Source: Apricaphanius iberus
Lineage: Eukaryota > Chordata > Actinopteri > Cyprinodontiformes > Aphaniidae
Reading direction: 5' to 3'
DNA length: 64,000 bases
NCBI GenBank assembly: GCA_028564705.1
Contig: JAPXFQ010000127.1
Coordinates: forward strand, 124,001-188,000
Part shown: piece by piece, positions 14,578-25,978 of the stretch
Layout: every line of letters begins with the position of its first letter
How positions within the stretch are numbered: position 1 is the stretch's first letter
The notes under the pieces: generated by a model
The model's input: only the letters and a program-made list of their open reading frames with translations
Databases searched by the model: none
Told to the model about the DNA's origin: nothing
Translations under genes and position numbers: made by a program

Positions 14578-15100
14578 CATACATTTGGGAAAATAAGTAT
14601 TTGATACATCAACGACTATTTAAGTTTCCCTGCTCAGAAAAAATGGAGAGGTCGAATTTTTGTATTGTAGGTACATATCAACTGTAAGACGGATTCTTGA
14701 AAGGAAAAAAATTACATTGAAATAGTGTTTTAAAAATGATTTTCATTTTATTGCATGAAAAATTTATTTGATAAAATAGAAAAATAACACTTATTTGGTT
14801 CAGAAACCAATAGTTACTATTACAAAGGTCTGACATTTCTTGTAGTTCTTGACCAGGTTTGTACCCACTGCAGCTGGGATATTGAACTCCATCTCTATGC
14901 GCGTCTTCTCCAGATCAGTATCAGTTACCTTCAAAGTTTTTCTTTGTGGTTCAGGTCTGGACCCTGGGAAGGCCACTCCAGGCCCTTGAAATGCTTTTTA
15001 TGAAGCTACTCCATAGTTACCCTGGCTGTATCCTTCTGGGCAGTCTCGTGCTAAAGGACCTAGTGATGACCCATCTTCAATGCTCTTACTGAGGCCACGT
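14578..15100 (-). pseudogene. Tc1-like transposase remnant, antisense
   Basis: It begins with a partial inverted repeat related to that of the neighbour (aagtatttgatacatcaacg). It then runs into antisense transposase sequence, including a block corresponding to the W-P-x-Q-S-P-D region (about 14945-14990). It is heavily decayed and cut off at the right by a microsatellite. It appears to be a different member of the same group as 13838-14571. Confidence 0.7.
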
Positions 15101-15104
15101 ACAT

Positions 15105-15106
<2 letters not shown>

Positions 15107-15135
<29 letters not shown>

Positions 15136-15136
15136 A
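15107..15136. repeat. (CA)n/(TA)n microsatellite
   Basis: Short ACAC then alternating AT run. Confidence 0.9.
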
Positions 15137-15478
15137 ATTGCATATCCTCACCACCTCATTTTATAAAATAAAATAAGACATCCACACTTAACCGCATTAG
15201 TGCATTGCATTCATACACATTGGACAATCGATAATGTCAACGCAACTCTAAAGGCATCTATGCTGTTTGAGAGTAACCACAGGTCGTACATGTGATGTCA
15301 GAGCATTTTTGTTGTAGGCGGTGATGTTGCAGAACCTAAAACCCCAATTATGTATGTCCACATGCAAAATCCTGATGTAGAATTTGCTAATCTTCTTCTT
15401 GGTCAGTTTTATGAAATTATTTTTTAAACTGTAGATCTGTATTTTCTTTTGGATAATAGGACAAATCATTGGGTTACT

Positions 15479-15746
15479 TAACGTAATCCCTGGTTCTTTG
15501 ATAACAGAGTGAGGTGTTTCACTATGGGAATCGCCTTGGCATGACCCATTACGGAAGCTCCAATGACATCACGTCTGTCTGAGACAGACAGGTTGAGCCG
15601 TGTCCGTGGCTCCACCCTCCATCCTATCTCAAGGCCAACCTACCCACCCTGACTCATTCAAGGCAGGTTTCTTTCCATGCCCATGCATGAAGGGATGTGT
15701 TGGTGAAACACCTCACTCTGTTATAAAAGAACCAGGGATTACATTA
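15479..15746. mobile_element. foldback repeat with 44-bp arms
   Basis: Left arm 15479-15522 (starts taacgtaatccctggttctt) and right arm 15703-15746 (ends gaaccagggattacatta) are inverted complements with only a few mismatches, enclosing 180 bp. This resembles a dispersed teleost repeat family whose arms contain acagagtgaggtgtttcac. It could form a strong hairpin in RNA of either strand. Confidence 0.8.
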
Positions 15747-15975
15747 AATTAAAATTAAAATCAATCCTGAAATGTACAGGTAACCAGTGCAGGGCAAAAA
15801 GAAAACGGGGTAATGTGGTGACTTTATCCACTGCCTGAGAGCAAGCTGGCAGCTGTGTTTTGAACAAGCTGCAGGCGATGGAGAAGAAACTTGCCCAACA
15901 CAGCATGACGAGAGTTGCAGTAGTCCAGTCCAGAGGTAATCAAAGCATGTATAACTTTTTCAAGTCCATCATATG
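15747..15975 (-). mobile_element. LINE 3' fragment, antisense
   Basis: Antisense LINE-type sequence: the stretch aaccagtgcagggc ... agctgcaggcgatgg ... gttgcagtagtccag corresponds to the same C-terminal reverse transcriptase region as 8270-8420, but from a diverged family. No frame is open. Confidence 0.6.
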
Positions 15976-16069
15976 GCCTTGCTTATTAATCTCAAGTGAT
16001 TAGTGTTTTGTGGTCAAAAGTAAATAATTAAGCACTCCGTGAAGCTCTATTTCAGTGCTGTGCCTTGTT

Positions 16070-17062
16070 TTAAAGGGACTACCATGCTGTTTTACAGCTT
16101 TAAACTTCTGGGATAGACATATATATGATAAAATGGTACTGTTGGTGTTATACATTATTAATTTGTCCTAACATTTTACTTCTATCCTGTAGTTAATGTT
16201 GGACCACAAAGTAAAACGGCTCGTTTCTCTATAATCCTGCCTCCTGCACTCCCCATCCCTGTGCACTGCACTCCTCTTCCATGCAGAGCTGCAGCAGCTC
16301 AGACTGAGAGAAATAGTGTTGAGCTTCATCTTAAACGGTATTCTGACAGTTGATTCGGAAAGCACACAATGAAACTGTTATATTAAGGGCTCAGACATTT
16401 GGTTTATTCTATTTTTTTGTGTAATAACAGTCAATAAAGCCTATTTCAGTTGCTAAATCCCAGGCTTTAGACAGAGCTGAAAACAACATAGCTAAGTCTA
16501 GTAAGCAAATCTTTCCAGCCCAGTATATAAAAAAGCCGTGGGTGTTGTTTGCACCCGTTCACTGAACATTCTGAGATGCTACAGATCAATTAACCACACA
16601 AGGCTGTTATAAGATTACATAAACAGCTTAATAAATGGCTGCTTTTCTTTAGGAATGTAGAATAAAATCCTGTAATCCATGGAGCCAAACAGGTGTTTTC
16701 AAAGAGAAAGTAAAAAATCCAACAAAAAAGTGTTTTAAGCTGCCAAAAACCAAAGTAGCCATGAGCTGTGAGAAGAAGGAGGGGGTGTTTGGAACTCGAG
16801 CAGAGGTAAGCCATTCTGCCTGCAGGGGCAGTGCAGACACCTCTAGCACTCAACTTTGAACTAGTGATCTCACTAGTTTAACACTCAGACATTTTCTAGG
16901 AGAGGGAGGGGCAGCTGCTCAGAGAGCAGAATTCAGGAGGATTACTCAAACATGCGTGAATTAAGCCAAAAACCACTCTGGTGGTGTTTTTTATTAGAAA
17001 ATTGCATTACCAGATGGTTGAAAACTCAAAAAACTTCATTTTGCATGATATAGCCCCTTTAA
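16070..17062. mobile_element. TTAA MITE family 2, copy 1
   Basis: The left end TTAAAGGGACTACCATGC and the right end GCATGATATAGCCCCTTTAA form an imperfect inverted repeat with TTAA at both edges (16070-16073 and 17059-17062). Length is 993 bp. A second copy lies at 37729-38720 in the same orientation. No transposase is encoded, so movement in trans by a piggyBac-type enzyme is inferred from the TTAA. Confidence 0.82.
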
Positions 17063-17068
17063 AGCCAT

Positions 17069-17290
17069 ATTGAATCATTTTTTCAGTAATCTCTTCAAGT
17101 TTAAGGTCCTCTTAAACTTGAAGATTAACCACCTTCTGAAGCATTTTTGAAAGAAAAGGAAACTTAGAAATTGGCCTAAAGTTTAAAAGAACGTTAGGAT
17201 CTAGGTTGCTCTTTTTCAGAAGAGGTTGGGCCTCAGTATATTTGAAAGCTGCTGGGTCACAACTTGGAGAAAGGGGTGTTGATTCATTTC
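17069..17290 (-). mobile_element. LINE fragment, antisense, weak
   Basis: The order of motifs (attggcctaaagttt, then a T-rich gctctttttcagaag) parallels 9240-9310 of the antisense LINE (attggcctataattc, then gtttttctttaatag). Strongly diverged. Confidence 0.4.
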
Positions 17291-17317
17291 ACAATATAAG
17301 GACCCACAACACTAAAC

Positions 17318-18260
17318 CATTACATTTTTTATTAGTTTTTAGTTATTTTTGACTTCAGATTTTAAATTCTATTTTAGTTTTAATTAGTTTTTACCATTTG
17401 TTAGGTAGTTCAGCTTAGTTTTAGTTTCTTGAAAATGCTTAGTTTCAGTTTAGTTTTTATTAGTTTCAGTTTTAGTTTTAGTATTTTCATTAAATAAGTT
17501 GTGTATCGGGGCAAGACACACACACAAAAAAATACATTTATAACAAAATCTCAGAAAATTATTATGCTTTTAAAAAAATGTATGGACATGAGGCAGATTA
17601 ACAACCATAAAAATTAAGCAAGTATAAGGGATAAATGGCAGAGTAACATTCAAAGCTCTGTAAACACAATAACAGCACCTGTACATTAGAAATCCCTACA
17701 ATTAATTAAGTTCTACAGTCCTATAAAAACACTGACACTGAGTGGCGACATAAAACAAAACAAAAGCCAAGCCATCTTTGATAATTTTGCACATTTGCGC
17801 TTTCTCTCAACCTTTGCTTACATGATGCTAGGTGGACCACAGCAACACAGACGACTTGAACGACATGTTGGGATAATGCAGTACAGCTATTAAAAATTAC
17901 CAACAACCAGAAACTAGAGATGGATTATTTGTCATTCAGTGGATACACACACAACCTACAGCTCCGATGTAACACCGGCTCCCGTTGCTGTTTACAGTTT
18001 GCAGTTGCAGTGTTAGTTAGCATTTTAGCTTATCTGTTAGCCATAGCTCACCCGTTATGAAGTTTTTGCTGCCGACTTTTTAATCACCGTTTCAATCGCT
18101 TCTCCCAATAGCTTGTAATCCAAAGACGTCTTTCATTGTGAACACTCATTACAGTTTCAGTTTCAGTTCATATTCATTTTGTTTCAAATTCTCATTTTTA
18201 TTTCAGTTAACGAATATGTTTTTTTCTAGTTTGTTATTTTGTTTGTTTTCGTTAACGATA
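17318..18260. repeat. TTAGTTTT-rich repeat pair
   Basis: Imperfect repetition of ttagttttt/agtttcagtt occurs at 17318-17500 and again at 18150-18260, bracketing a more complex centre. It could be a MITE with subterminal repeats. No clear inverted ends were found. Confidence 0.45.
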
Positions 18261-19004
18261 TCAACTCTGCTAAGGACCTCTTTGAGTAACCTAGGGGGAA
18301 GACTGTCACTTGGGCAGGAAAGGTTCAACTTAACTATCTCTCATCAGTTTGTACCTGTCGCCTCACTTTTCCCCAAAAAAACTTCAAAACTGATTATATT
18401 ATGATGGCATGCTCTGGATGACATACAACTTTGTTTTAAGTTAAACTAAAATTAAATTACTGATAACTAATAACTAAATTAAATTGGACTACTTACATTT
18501 GCATTGTGTCAGAGCCAAGCACTGGGAAAATCCCACAAAGACAAAGGCTTTAGCTGTAAATGACTGCACTTTGGTTCTTCAATCTCAGTCGCATGACCTG
18601 AAAGCCCAAGCATTCTGTGATCTCTGTAATTTGCCTTGCATGATGTGAAGAACAAAGACACATACGATGGAGGGTTTTTGGTTGTGTAATTGTGTTGGAG
18701 CTATGATTTGAAAGATTCTATTGATTCAGAAACCTTTTAGGAATGTGGTAATCACTGCTGGTTTTGTTCCTTTTTCTCCAACAGTATTCTATTGAATTAA
18801 CTTTGTAGTATAATGAATTAATTTAGGTCTTTAGCAAGTGCTTGAAATATACTACACAGTGTGTAATGAAACTGTACAATCTATCATTTTAACTGAAATT
18901 ATGAAATGAACAACCTTTCCGATTAAATACAGGACAAAAACAAATGCCTTATTGTATAAACAATAAAGAAATTTAAAAGAGAAGCTTATAAAAACTCAAA
19001 ATCA
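18261..19004. other. noncoding intron, nothing recognised
   Basis: AT-rich sequence without a supported feature. Confidence 0.4.
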
Positions 19005-19165
19005 GGGCGTTGTATGGTGAAGTGGTTAGTGCATTCGCCCAATGTGCGTAGGCCTCAGCACTCAACGCAGTTGTCCCATTCTCTGTGACCTTTGCTACAT
19101 GTCTTCCTCCGGCTCTCTCCCCTATCTACACTATCCCTATTGAATAAAGGCCACTAAGGCAACAG
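19005..19165 (+). mobile_element. tRNA-derived SINE
   Basis: The A-box-like TGGTGAAGTGGTTAGTGC at about 19015-19032 resembles the start of many fish SINEs. The B box is degenerate. The 3' part (cttcctccggctctctcccc) is shared with the antisense copy at 9640-9905. Confidence 0.6.
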
Positions 19166-19842
19166 AAACTTTAAAAGGAAACCTCTAAATCACATTTCAT
19201 TCATTTTTGGTTTAAAGGAAGGTTTTGCAAAAGTCACTATTCTTTGTAACATGGTGGTGTAATGTCTTGGTTTAACATTATTTTAGTTGCATCTGGGCCA
19301 GGGCGGCTTTCTATAATTAATGGAAGAATGAATTATGAATGAAAATACCAAATTCTGAAGGAAAATGTCAGGACATCTGTAAAGTAAAACTTAAGAAAAA
19401 GTAGGTCATGCAGCTAGACAACCTGAGCCTAGTACTTTTTATTGTTGTAAACCATCTCTTTATGTATTTTCATTTTTCACAAGAATAATTTAAAAAAAAA
19501 CTACTTTGCAGTTTAAATACATGTAAGAGTACCAAGAAAGCGAGATAAAGGTGAAAAAGAAATAAAATGCTCAACACCAATGTTTCAATATTTTATTGGA
19601 AGATAAACTGAAGCAAGTTACAAATTCAATGGAGCACTGTGGTTACGTGGAGATGTTTTAAAATGAGGCCAATCCTCCTCAGTTGCATCAGGTTTGGCCT
19701 TGTTTATTAAATATATAGAAGAGTAGGCCTGGTGCATCAGCATGAATTAAAGATGTGTTAGTGGTACTGATTTCAGATCTATTTTTGCTTGCAAAGTATT
19801 GCATGCATAAAAATTTAATGTTTTTTTTATCTCGTTTTGCAG
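19166..19842. other. noncoding intron before exon 2
   Basis: AT-rich, ending in a T-rich polypyrimidine tract (19821-19830) and TTTTGCAG acceptor. Confidence 0.5.
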
Positions 19843-19982
19843 GTTTTCAGGGAAATAATTGTGAAATTGACATAGATGCCTGTTCCCTGCCGGACACTGC
19901 ATGTCAGTCAACAACCGAGTGTCTGGATCTACCTCAAGGCCTTGAATACACCTGTGCTATACCCTGCCCTACAAATCTTCAG
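19843..19982 (+). CDS. eys: eys exon 2 of window, atypical EGF
   Basis: This 140-nt exon starts in phase 1 after TTTTGCAG and ends in phase 0 before GTAGGT. It completes the previous EGF (F-Q-G-N-N-C), then encodes an unusual domain starting IDAC. C1 to C2 is six residues (SLPDTA) and the loop before C4 is long and ends GLEYTC. Instead of the usual C-x-C it runs C-A-I-P-C-P-T-N-L-Q into the next exon. The change of phase from 1 to 0 is unique in this stretch. It follows a 12.9-kb intron. Confidence 0.8.
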
Positions 19983-20454
19983 GTAGGTACAGCTGATACC
20001 AGATATTTACATACACATAGAAATAATTTTTTTCTTATATCAGGTATTAAATCAGGCCAGACATTTTCTTTTTTTTTTTTTTTTGCTTAATGTAATAATG
20101 AGCAAGATAATCTTTTTGACCCTCTTTTACTTCCTGACTTTGTGTTTGTATAACCTGGCTCAAACACTTTAAGTGCTCTTAAACAGGTTTCTCACAATAG
20201 TTTGCTGGATTTTGACTCATTCATTTTGACAGATCAGATGTAGCAAAGTCAGGTTTATGGGGCATCTTGCTCAATAAGATATATTTTTCAGAACTTTACC
20301 TTCCTAGTTGATCTCTTGAGATATTATTTAAATATCTCTGCATAATGTTCTTTTCACATGATGCTGAAATGCTCCAGTCCCTTCTGTACCTCACCGTTGA
20401 GATGGTGTTCTTAGTCTTGCCAGTGTCCTCCTCTAATCCTAGTAATGTAACAAT

Positions 20455-21067
20455 GCATCCATCCATCCATCTTCTTCTGCTTTATCCGAGGTCGGGTCGT
20501 GGGGGCAGTTGCCTAAGCAGAGAGACCCAGACTTCCCTCTCCCCAGCCACTTGGGCCAGCTCCTCGGGAGGAATCCCGAGGTGTTCCCAGGCCAGCCGGG
20601 AGACATAGTCCCTCCAGAGAGTCCTGGGTCTTCCCCTGGGCCTCCTCCCGGTGGGACGTGCCCGGAACACCTCACCAGGGAGGTGTCCAGGAGGCATCCT
20701 GTCCAGATGCCTGAGCCACCTCAACTGGCTCCTCTCGATGTGGAGGAGCAGCGACTCTACATCCCCTCCGGATGACCGAGCTCCTCACCCTATCTCTAAG
20801 GGAGAGCCCAGCCACTCTGCGGAGGAAACTCAGTTCAGCCGCCTGTATCCGTGATCTTGTTCTTTCGGTCACCACCCAAGGTGACCATAGATGAGGGTAG
20901 GAACGTAGATCGACCAGTAAATCTACTGCAGTAATAACTGCAGACGCCTTACCAAGCCGCCTATCGCTCTCCCGCTCCATTTTTCCCTCATTCGTGATCA
21001 AGACCCCCAGATACTTGAACTCATCCACCCTACCCTTTTCCGGCTCAAGACCATGGTCTCGTAACAA
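20455..21067 (-). mobile_element. LINE 3' end (RTE/Rex-like), antisense
   Basis: The minus strand encodes the C-terminal part of a non-LTR retrotransposon in two frames: F-K-Y-L-G-V-L-I-T then RTRSRIQAAELSFLRRVAG (20672-21067), and GRRPRGRPRTLWRDYVSRLA up to PPRPDLG (20482-20724). A (CATC)n tail lies at 20457-20470, the 3' end. The fragment is 5'-truncated and frameshifted near 20700. It is GC-rich relative to the intron. Clade assignment is tentative. Confidence 0.8.
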
Positions 21068-22562
21068 TTCATTATACCATTATTACAGGCTTCAGTCTGT
21101 ACCTTCCCAAGGTCTTTAAATGTTGTTTGGGATTTGAAACTCAACATTTTGCACCTAAAGATGTAATCTCTGGGACACAGTACAGATCCCCTTTAATATA
21201 TTAGATTGATTGCTAGACATTTACATGCTGTTTATAATTGCATATTACACTATGTTTATATCAGATCAAGCTGCCACCTTCAAGGATTTCGAATTTATAT
21301 CCAACAATGAAACAGACTTGTAGAGGTCCACTATTATTTTGCTTATTTCTCGTCTGATTTCTTTTGGTATGCCAATTATATTTAGTGTTGTATTTTACTT
21401 TCCCATGTAAACATACATGTGGCCTAAAGAGGAAAAAAAAACATATGTACTTGATGCTGATCAATTGAAAGGAATAAAATCTGAACCTCCTTATTAAAAA
21501 AAGGATAATATTGTATGTCAAATGTTACATGATCATGTGTACGATTCCAATGATAGAGCAATGATAATACTTTTTTTTATTCCTGAAGATGGCTGAGAAA
21601 ATTAAATCACCATAAAAGTATTGTACAATAAATAAATGTAATGAAATCAGTTACTGTTTATCTAGTTCCCTTAGGTATATCCAGAGTTAACAATAATCTA
21701 GTCTCTAATTAACTGCTGCTGTAGCTATTCATTCTGTTTGAGTTTGTTTAAATAGAATAAAGGTTTTATTTCATTATTAACTATGCAGAAATGTACTGTA
21801 TTTTCATTCTGCTGATTGAAACTTAAAAACACAAGTGTAATTTTGAACCTTCGAACTGAGTATAAATACGCACATAACTGATAGTTTGTACACATGTAGT
21901 ATCTGAGTATTGGGAGAATTTTATATGACTATGTTCTATTACTGGATATGAATGAGTGTCACAGAATATTGAATGCCATATCTGTATTTTTGCATCAGGT
22001 GTTTTTTTTGCGAGTTACTGAACTGACTATTTGCATCAAAAAAAAATCCAACCTGAACAGATTTACTACTTCAAATGACAGATGGGGATGGTCACTTGCT
22101 GTGGAGCAAGGCTTGCATTGGCCGATGTTTAGAGAACGCCAGGATGTCTGTATTAAACAGTGTCCCATATGGCATGTCTTCCTCTGCCTCTTTGTTTTCC
22201 CTGTCCATAAATGCAGCTCCTAACCTCATGTCTGCTTTGTTACAAGGAACTCTCAGGAGTTTTGACTCTCAATGACCATTGATCTTGTCTTGTAGGACAT
22301 GATGTAGATACCCCCTGGAATACAGAGTGAAGCGCTATATAATGCAGGAATCAGTATTCATAAGCATTTCATGTTGCTGTAATGAAGCTCATTCTCACTG
22401 AGCCAGGAGCAAAAATTATTAGGTTTTTTTGGTGAAAAATAGCTATGATTCTGACTAGAATGAGCTCAATTCAATATGTGACGTTAATGTAAAATAAAAA
22501 AGCTCGCATTTACATCTATGAATTAATGACATGTGCTTGACTTATTCATTTTTTCTCAACAG
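21068..22562. other. noncoding intron before exon 3
   Basis: No repeat or ORF that I can support; ends with a polypyrimidine tract and CTCAACAG acceptor. Confidence 0.5.
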
Positions 22563-22726
22563 CTGTGTGCCAATGGAGGTCGCTGTGTGATGAATAATGC
22601 CAGTAGCTATATGTGCATCTGTGCACGTGGTTGGTCTGGTCAGAACTGCTATATAAATGTCAACGATTGTATCCAACACTGGTGTCAAAATGGAGCCACT
22701 TGTGTGGACGAGATTGATGGTTACAG
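22563..22726 (+). CDS. eys: eys exon 3 of window, EGF-like
   Basis: This 164-nt exon runs from phase 0 (acceptor CTCAACAG) to phase 2 (donor AG|GTAAGT). It encodes L-C-A-N-G-G-R-C, an N-A-S sequon at NNASSY, then CICARGWSGQNC closing that EGF. A second EGF follows (VNDCIQHWCQNGATC) and breaks off at DGYR, four codons past VDEI. CQNGATC fits the O-fucose consensus. It is separated from exon 4 by only 153 bp, so exons 3 and 4 form a tight pair inside multi-kilobase introns. Confidence 0.85.
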
Positions 22727-22879
22727 GTAAGTTTTCAAGTCTTGATTGTCTTCAGGCCATTCTGGCACCAGAATGTCAATGATTTTAAAAGCCGTGACAT
22801 TTACTGCACTCCCTTTAGGGATGAGAAAAATCTTCTGACTTTCTCTGCTATTAAGAAATTCTCTTTAATCTTTTGCCAG

Positions 22880-23133
22880 CTGCCTTTGTCCCAATGGATA
22901 CTCAGGGGTCTACTGTGAGCAGGACATTGATTACTGTTTCGGCAATCACTGCTCTAGACATGGTGTTTGCCTGGACCAGCGTTACAACTTCACATGCCGC
23001 TGCATGCTGGGATATGAGGGGCCGCTGTGTGATGTGGAAGCAAATGAGTGCAACAGCTTCCCCTGCTCTAATGGCGCCACCTGTGTGGACCTAATCAGTG
23101 ATTATCGGTGCCACTGTCCCCCGGGGTTTGAGG
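22880..23133 (+). CDS. eys: eys exon 4 of window, two and a half EGFs
   Basis: This is the largest exon here (254 nt), from phase 2 (acceptor TTTTGCCAG) to phase 1 (donor G|GTATGA). It closes one EGF (CLCPNGYSGVYC), contains a full one (IDYC to GYEGPLC, with an N-F-T sequon) and opens another (NECNSFPC to CHCPPGFEG). CNSFPC fits the O-glucose motif and CSNGATC the O-fucose motif. Its codons are noticeably more GC-rich than the introns around it. No frame break is seen. Confidence 0.87.
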
Positions 23134-23840
23134 GTATGAGACCATCTGATATGAATTGGAGCCCATTTTGCAGCTATTAATACAGCCTGTACCTGAAGTG
23201 TTGGCTTTCAAATGTAGGTTAAAAACTAAACTTTGAAACTAAATGTTTAGTATTTGGAGACATTCACCTTTCTGAAACATGTTAAACACATATTTCTATA
23301 TGTAGTTTCAGATATAAAAATAAGTACTATAAAAATGTAACTTTTTCTGGTTTAGTAATTAAGATGAAAATACCTTAAATATCTTATGACAATCTTAATT
23401 TACTATGCAGACTCATTTTAATTTTACTAATTTATTTAAAGTTGGCTTTAGCCTATATTCCTAAATGAACAGACAGTTTCTTGTAAATTATATTTAAAGT
23501 AGGTTTTTATATATTAATTAGTACTCATGGTAAATTATATATAAGTATTCTTAAATAAATTAATCTTTTATTTCAGTTTCATAATCTTGCACAGAAAAAA
23601 ATAAAAAAAGCCAAATCTCTGAGTACATATATTTAGTGTTGAATAAGGCTTCTTTAAAAAAAATGTGGTTTTGCTCCACCTGTCAAACTTTATTACAGAC
23701 CCTATTTGCTAATAGGACTGTACTTATTCCCATCCTATAACATTTTACAAAGTTGGAGGAAGCACAGATCTTAAACAATTCCTCCTAGCTTCCTCTATAG
23801 ATAATCCAGAGTCCCTGGCCCTCACTGTTTTAGTCTTAAA
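23134..23840. other. noncoding intron after exon 4
   Basis: AT-rich sequence with no recognised feature. Confidence 0.5.
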
Positions 23841-23844
23841 CTCA

Positions 23845-24215
23845 TTCCCCTCGTTTAATTAAGAATGTAAGATTGGGGACTCAGGTTGCCATGAAAGGAT
23901 TGTGTGCATGGTAAACTGTTTTTGAGATATTTTTGCATATATTTTGGATTATTATCTTGCTGAAACACCCAAAAATTACCAATTTTCATATCATTGGTGG
24001 ATTGCACCACATACTTTATGTAAAATCTGCTTTGTTTTTTCAAATAGGTACCATTCAATCTTCCAAGGTTTCCAGAGATTTTGGAAGAGAAACAGACCCA
24101 CCATAATTAACAGTAGGCATGGAGGGGTTTTCCACATATCATCCTTTGTGATGCTAATCCCAAGAGAAGTGTTTCTTGCCAAATGCCTTCATAGCCAAAT
24201 AGTCTTAAGGGCTTG
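23845..24215 (-). pseudogene. Tc1-like transposase remnant, antisense
   Basis: The minus strand contains a decayed second catalytic block (F-Q-Q-D-N-N-P-K-Y, about 23955-23985) followed by a remnant of the L-S-P-Q-S region. The rest of the frame is lost. The nearby sequence up to 24330 may belong to it. No inverted ends were found. Confidence 0.6.
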
Positions 24216-24654
24216 AAAACCAATCTCTTTTTCTGTACACAAATCTATTCGTCCCTGGTGAAAAGCAAGCAACATATTCCACTAAAAGATATACAGTTTT
24301 CACTCCAGCCTCTTGTAGGGCAGTAATGCAGTGGTTTATAGTGTCTACTCCAAGATGATGAGGAAAAAAAAGAAAGAAAATAAATATATAGATATCTCAT
24401 CAGAATAAACGTTTTTGTATTCCTATTGCCCTAGAAACAAATCCACAATAAGAAAAAACGGAACTCTTTCCTCACTTTTTTTTTTTACATAAGCTTTGTT
24501 TTGTTTTTCTACTTCTCATGATCTGACCTGTCACTTTCTTTTTCTACTGTGGTTTTGGTACCACACTTTGGAGCTACTATTGTCCCTGTATGGCACAGAG
24601 CCCATGTTTATACAAAAATCTGGGGAAATTGCCAATGTCCACAGGGACCACAAC

Positions 24655-25978
24655 TAGGGGTGGGTGGTATGGCAAAATTTTCATATCACTGTATTTTAAA
24701 AAAACATAACGGTATTTAACGGTACTTTTTTGCCATAGGCGGACGTTCATATCCACATTATCTTATAAGAATGAAGAATATAAAAATGTGCTTAACATAG
24801 CCCATTTTACTGCCATATGGAATTCATTATGTTGTTTTTTCAAGACACGGGTGAATGATGAAGTCACGTGCCTATTTGGGCGGGGTCTGAGTTGGTCGGC
24901 CATAATGTAAGGAGACGCTATCGGTTGCCCGGGCAACGCCTTCAGAACTTAACTAACTCCGGAGCTCTTTTTTGCAAGTGTATTATTTCGGCGGGACAGA
25001 TCTACAAACAGACGGAAAATAAGAAAGTAGAGCAATGGAGAACGTCAAGGCAAAAGAAAATGGACCTTACAGGGACAAGCTTATACCTATGGCAAAATAG
25101 CGTTATTTGGAGAAGCTCTCAGACATTAAACATACGGACCCATACCAGCTCCCCTGCAGCAGAATGGCACAGAGACCTGAACAAATTGCATTTAGCAGAC
25201 ACTTCTTGACCAAAATGACAAAGTAATTTACTGCGACTAATTCGTAAACACTAGATTGTGACGAGATGTTCAATTTACACAAACGTTTCCAACATGTTTT
25301 GATGTAGGCTAAAGCTGTGTGCCATACTATGTTTAGGTATTTAGTTGTAATTTGATTTTAGCCCAATGACACATACTGTACCAGGCATACACTCTATGGC
25401 ACCAGATTTTTGTGTTGGGGGATGATTACCTGGTTCTGGGTTGGCTAGGGAAGTTAAATGTTTAGTACTAGAGCAGTTTTTAACACAGCAGTGAGTTCCA
25501 GGCATGGTAACACACTGTAGAACTGCGAGAACCTCCTCTACTACCGTGTTAAAAAACACACAGTTTGCCGCTGGAAGGAAACCAAGATGGCGAAGATCGA
25601 GGGGAGGGGCTCTGGACCATGACGACAACTCCTCACTCTCAATAGCGTTTGTAAAAGAAATGCCGTTCAGCTCTCGTTTGACATTTTAAAGCCGATAAAG
25701 TTTTAAAACTACAGACGAGGCTCCTCTTTTTTGGAATTACTAAATCAGAATTGTGTGCTTCGCTCCTGCCAGCAGCTGCACTTAGTTAAAAACATTTTTT
25801 CTACACAGTGGTGAAGCGCGCGTAGCAGTGAAATTGGTCCTGGCTGAAACACTTCCCCTCATTAAACATTCCGGAAAATGTGAGAGCTATTCACCGGGAT
25901 AGGGGTATATTAAAAAATCATATCATAACGGAAATAAACAACGGTTTTCGGTATGAACCGGTATACCGCCCAGGCCTA
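24655..25978. mobile_element. hAT-like MITE with 8-bp target duplication
   Basis: It starts TAGGGGTGGGTGGTATGGC and ends GGTATACCGCCCAGGCCTA, imperfect inverted ends. The flanks are ACCACAAC (24647-24654) and ACCCCAAC (25979-25986), seven of eight identical, as expected for the 8-bp hAT target duplication. The 1,324-bp interior has no transposase. It includes a GC-rich segment with a palindromic RFX-like site (24924-24937). Confidence 0.82.
24924..24937. promoter_or_regulatory. RFX X-box-like perfect palindrome
   Basis: GTTGCCCGGGCAAC is a 14-bp perfect palindrome matching the RFX consensus GTNRCC-N(0-3)-RGYAAC with a two-base spacer. RFX factors drive ciliary genes, and EYS acts at the photoreceptor cilium. 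The site lies within a hAT-like MITE in intron 4. Function is inferred only from the match. Confidence 0.4.

Noticed and set aside
20457..20470. Short CATC repeats as a possible CRISPR-like or tandem regulatory array
   Set aside because: Only a few perfect 4-bp units at the 3' end of an RTE-like LINE, a normal tail of such elements.
6860..23133. Notch or Crumbs family as the identity of the EGF gene
   Set aside because: Exons with single EGFs, long- and degenerate-loop EGFs and the exon 14 ending fit EYS better; no Lin-12/Notch repeats or interspersed laminin-G domains occur in this stretch.
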